Shown: piece after piece, positions 62,097 to 64,000 of the stretch | Layout: every line of letters starts with the position of its first letter | Numbering within the stretch: the stretch's first letter is position 1 | Assembly: GCA_963922205.1 (NCBI GenBank) | Contig: CAWUHX010000300.1 | Location: 310,001 to 374,000, forward strand | Length of the DNA: 64,000 bases | DNA from: Romanomermis culicivorax | Taxonomy: Eukaryota > Nematoda > Enoplea > Mermithida > Mermithidae | Direction of reading: 5' to 3' | Program-made: the position numbers and the translations under genes | Notes under the pieces: model-generated | Databases searched by the model: none | The model's input: only the letters and a program-made list of their open reading frames with translations | Told to the model about the DNA's origin: nothing

Positions 62097-64000
62097 AGTA
62101 TTCATTATCATGGTTTTGTAAAAATTAGTTAGTAGTGGCCACCCTGCAATAAAATTAGATTAGGCATTCTGCCTCACCATCATTATTTCAATATTTTAAA
62201 TCATGAAATCTTCGATTTTGCGATTTAGAATATTCAATTGTTATTTTATTTTCGATTCATTTTTTGCGTCATTGTAATTCTCAAAAGGCGTACATGCCCC
62301 GGGCCAACATTGGCGAGTCCTATTTTTAAGGCAACGAACCTGTTGGACTTAACACATGCTTCTTCTCAATTTTTGGTGATCTCTAGATATAATTGGTTGC
62401 CTCATCAATTATCCTCAAAAGTCAACTCCCCACACATTTCTTAAGCGACAGCCCTTGAAGTCTATACTTATAATTTGCCTTTATTCTGTTTACCCCCTGT
62501 ATGGGCCTGTATAACTACTACTGTAACCAATGAGAGAAATTTACTCGTTCATAAGCTTCAAGCACAACAACTGAAAACATTGTTTTTTCCTAACATCCTT
62601 GTAATCAGGGGATTGAACATTCCACAAGAATTCTTTTTCATTCAGTTCAATAAGTTCAAATTTCTATCATCTGATAATTTTTTTCTGAATAGACATGGCG
62701 AAAATTTAACAGCAAAAAAATGAAATCCTACAAATAAACCTAGCGACTTAGGGATGTATCGGACCTTTTGACCAGGTATGCTACCCGATCCTACCCGATG
62801 TTTTCTGATCCGAAGGAGGAAAAAAGGCTTGACCTTAGCCGTTATTCTGGATACCTCTGTGCCTTGAGTGTCACGGGTCAAAACATTCATTTGGGCACTT
62901 TCACTGTTAGAAGAAAAAACATAAAATTTTACTCTACAAGAGATTAATTTGGTCATTATTACATACATTTCAAAAATAAAATTTTCTCAATAGTTTTCCA
63001 AAGAAGGTAGGGAATGATCGATGTGTTGGCATTGGCATTGGCTGATAATTGACCTTTCTAAATATCGGCCGATGGTTTTTTGGGCGAGCTGTGATCTATA
63101 ATATCCTGTTTTCTATGGTAATTCTTGCATTAATCAGCCTTGCCATGTGATTGTTTACCGGGCAAGTGTAAATCTTAGGCCTCTCTTAGTTATTATTTAG
63201 ACAAGACAAACGTTGTATTTCATGACTATGTGATTTTTTTTCCTTCAATGCATTATAACACAATGGTTGATGAATAATTTTCAGCCTTCTTTTTCACGCT
63301 TTTCCTGTGTAAGAAAGGACAGAAACTTAAGAAAATTAAGCCTAAGCCTAAGCCTAAGTGAACTGAATAAAAGCAAAAAAATTTTAACAATTACTCTCAG
63401 TGTACACAAAGAACAGGAAAAGCGTGAAAACAAAAAAAACGGTTGGGGTAAAATTGTTAAAAAGACCCGTTCCATAATTTCTATTGTGTTCAAAAAGTTC
63501 TATAGTAAAACCTTCGTGTGAACAATGACCGATATTGTTCATTCTTCAATCTTCAATTTAAAAGCATTTAATAAAAAAGAGACAAAAATAAGTCTTGTAC
63601 CCGAGAGAAAGTTTCCGAGGAGCAGTTTTTGAGATTGAGTAAAAAATGAAATTCTAAACAAACATTTTTTCGGCAGACATGCTATCCTTGGCTATTTCAG
63701 ATTTTTTTTCAGATTTCCTATAATCGTAGATCGGATTGATTTTCGTTTTTTGTCTTGAATAACACAGAGACTTTGTCTATTTCTCATTTCCCTGTCTCGT
63801 TTCATTTCTCGTTTCTCAGAACAGTAATTAGTATTTAAAAGTAATAAGACGAGTCATTTTTCATTTTCAATGCTTATTTACAATAAATAATAAACAAGAT
63901 GTAACATGGCGAGTATGTGCATGTGTTACACTTTATGAACTGAACATATTTTTTTGACCCTTGACCTGGTTCGCCAGGGGTCTCTGACCTGACCCGACCC
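62097..64000. other. Gene-free interval at the right edge
   Basis: No supportable gene. Short frames at 62238, 62475 and 63267 have no domains. CTACCCGATCCTACCCGAT at about 62780 and CTGACCTGACCCGACCC at the very edge are short GC direct repeats. A short telomere-like run lies at 63337-63358. Confidence 0.5.
63337..63358 (-). repeat. Short TTAGGC-type (nematode telomere) array
   Basis: TAAGCCTAAGCCTAAGCCTAAG is three and a half units of TTAGGC on the minus strand, the nematode telomere repeat. Too short to be a telomere; an interstitial trace or chance. Confidence 0.6.

Noticed and set aside
1-64000. CRISPR arrays, bacterial operons, rRNA or tRNA genes
   Set aside because: No regularly spaced repeats with unique spacers, no bacterial gene organisation, and no tRNA cloverleaf or rRNA segment that I could recognise by eye.

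Overview
The window looks like animal nuclear DNA from an invertebrate, most plausibly a nematode. Genes are split by very short introns (mostly 50-65 bp) with GTAAGN donors and TTTCAG-like acceptors, all of it AT-rich. One short TTAGGC-type (nematode telomere motif) run is present. A mermithid-like nematode would fit, but the sequence does not prove the species.

Layout. (1) 1-4110+: the 5' half of an LTR retrotransposon on the minus strand (LTR edge, tRNA-Arg-like primer site, gag with two zinc knuckles). It is followed, unusually, by an envelope-like glycoprotein with a transmembrane anchor that runs in frame into a retropepsin; pol lies off the left edge. (2) 4600-7398: gene-free repeats. 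(3) 7399-26999: one complete, lightly decayed Maverick/Polinton with ~1 kb terminal inverted repeats. Minus-strand genes are major capsid, pVI-like protein, penton, small membrane protein, adenain-like protease, chromodomain integrase, conserved small proteins, packaging ATPase and a PC4-like protein. A divergent plus-strand protein-primed DNA polymerase B has 11 exons. Most genes carry one or two stops or frameshifts, so the element is probably dead but young. (4) 27021-27250: a repeat array, then a 5-kb open exon (27869-32878) encoding a very large protein resembling the translocation/pore module of large bacterial toxins with an RTX-like C-terminal part. (5) 33378-39980: two host housekeeping genes on the minus strand, a Rab GTPase and the mitochondrial trifunctional-protein beta subunit (HADHB thiolase), both apparently intact. 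(6) 39720-64000: a transposon graveyard. It holds two jockey/CR1-type LINEs, several hAT-like non-autonomous elements (three with exact or near-exact 8-bp target duplications, one with diverged flanks), a Tigger/pogo transposase remnant, and a PIF/Harbinger element (transposase plus Myb/SANT partner) broken by two nested insertions. A dispersed GC palindrome and G/C-homopolymer mini-elements are scattered through it.

How it fits together. Only the Rab and HADHB genes, and possibly the toxin-like gene, look like functioning host genes. Everything else is mobile DNA at different stages of decay. The two most unusual items are the gag-envelope-protease order in the LTR element and the toxin-like giant exon beside the Polinton.
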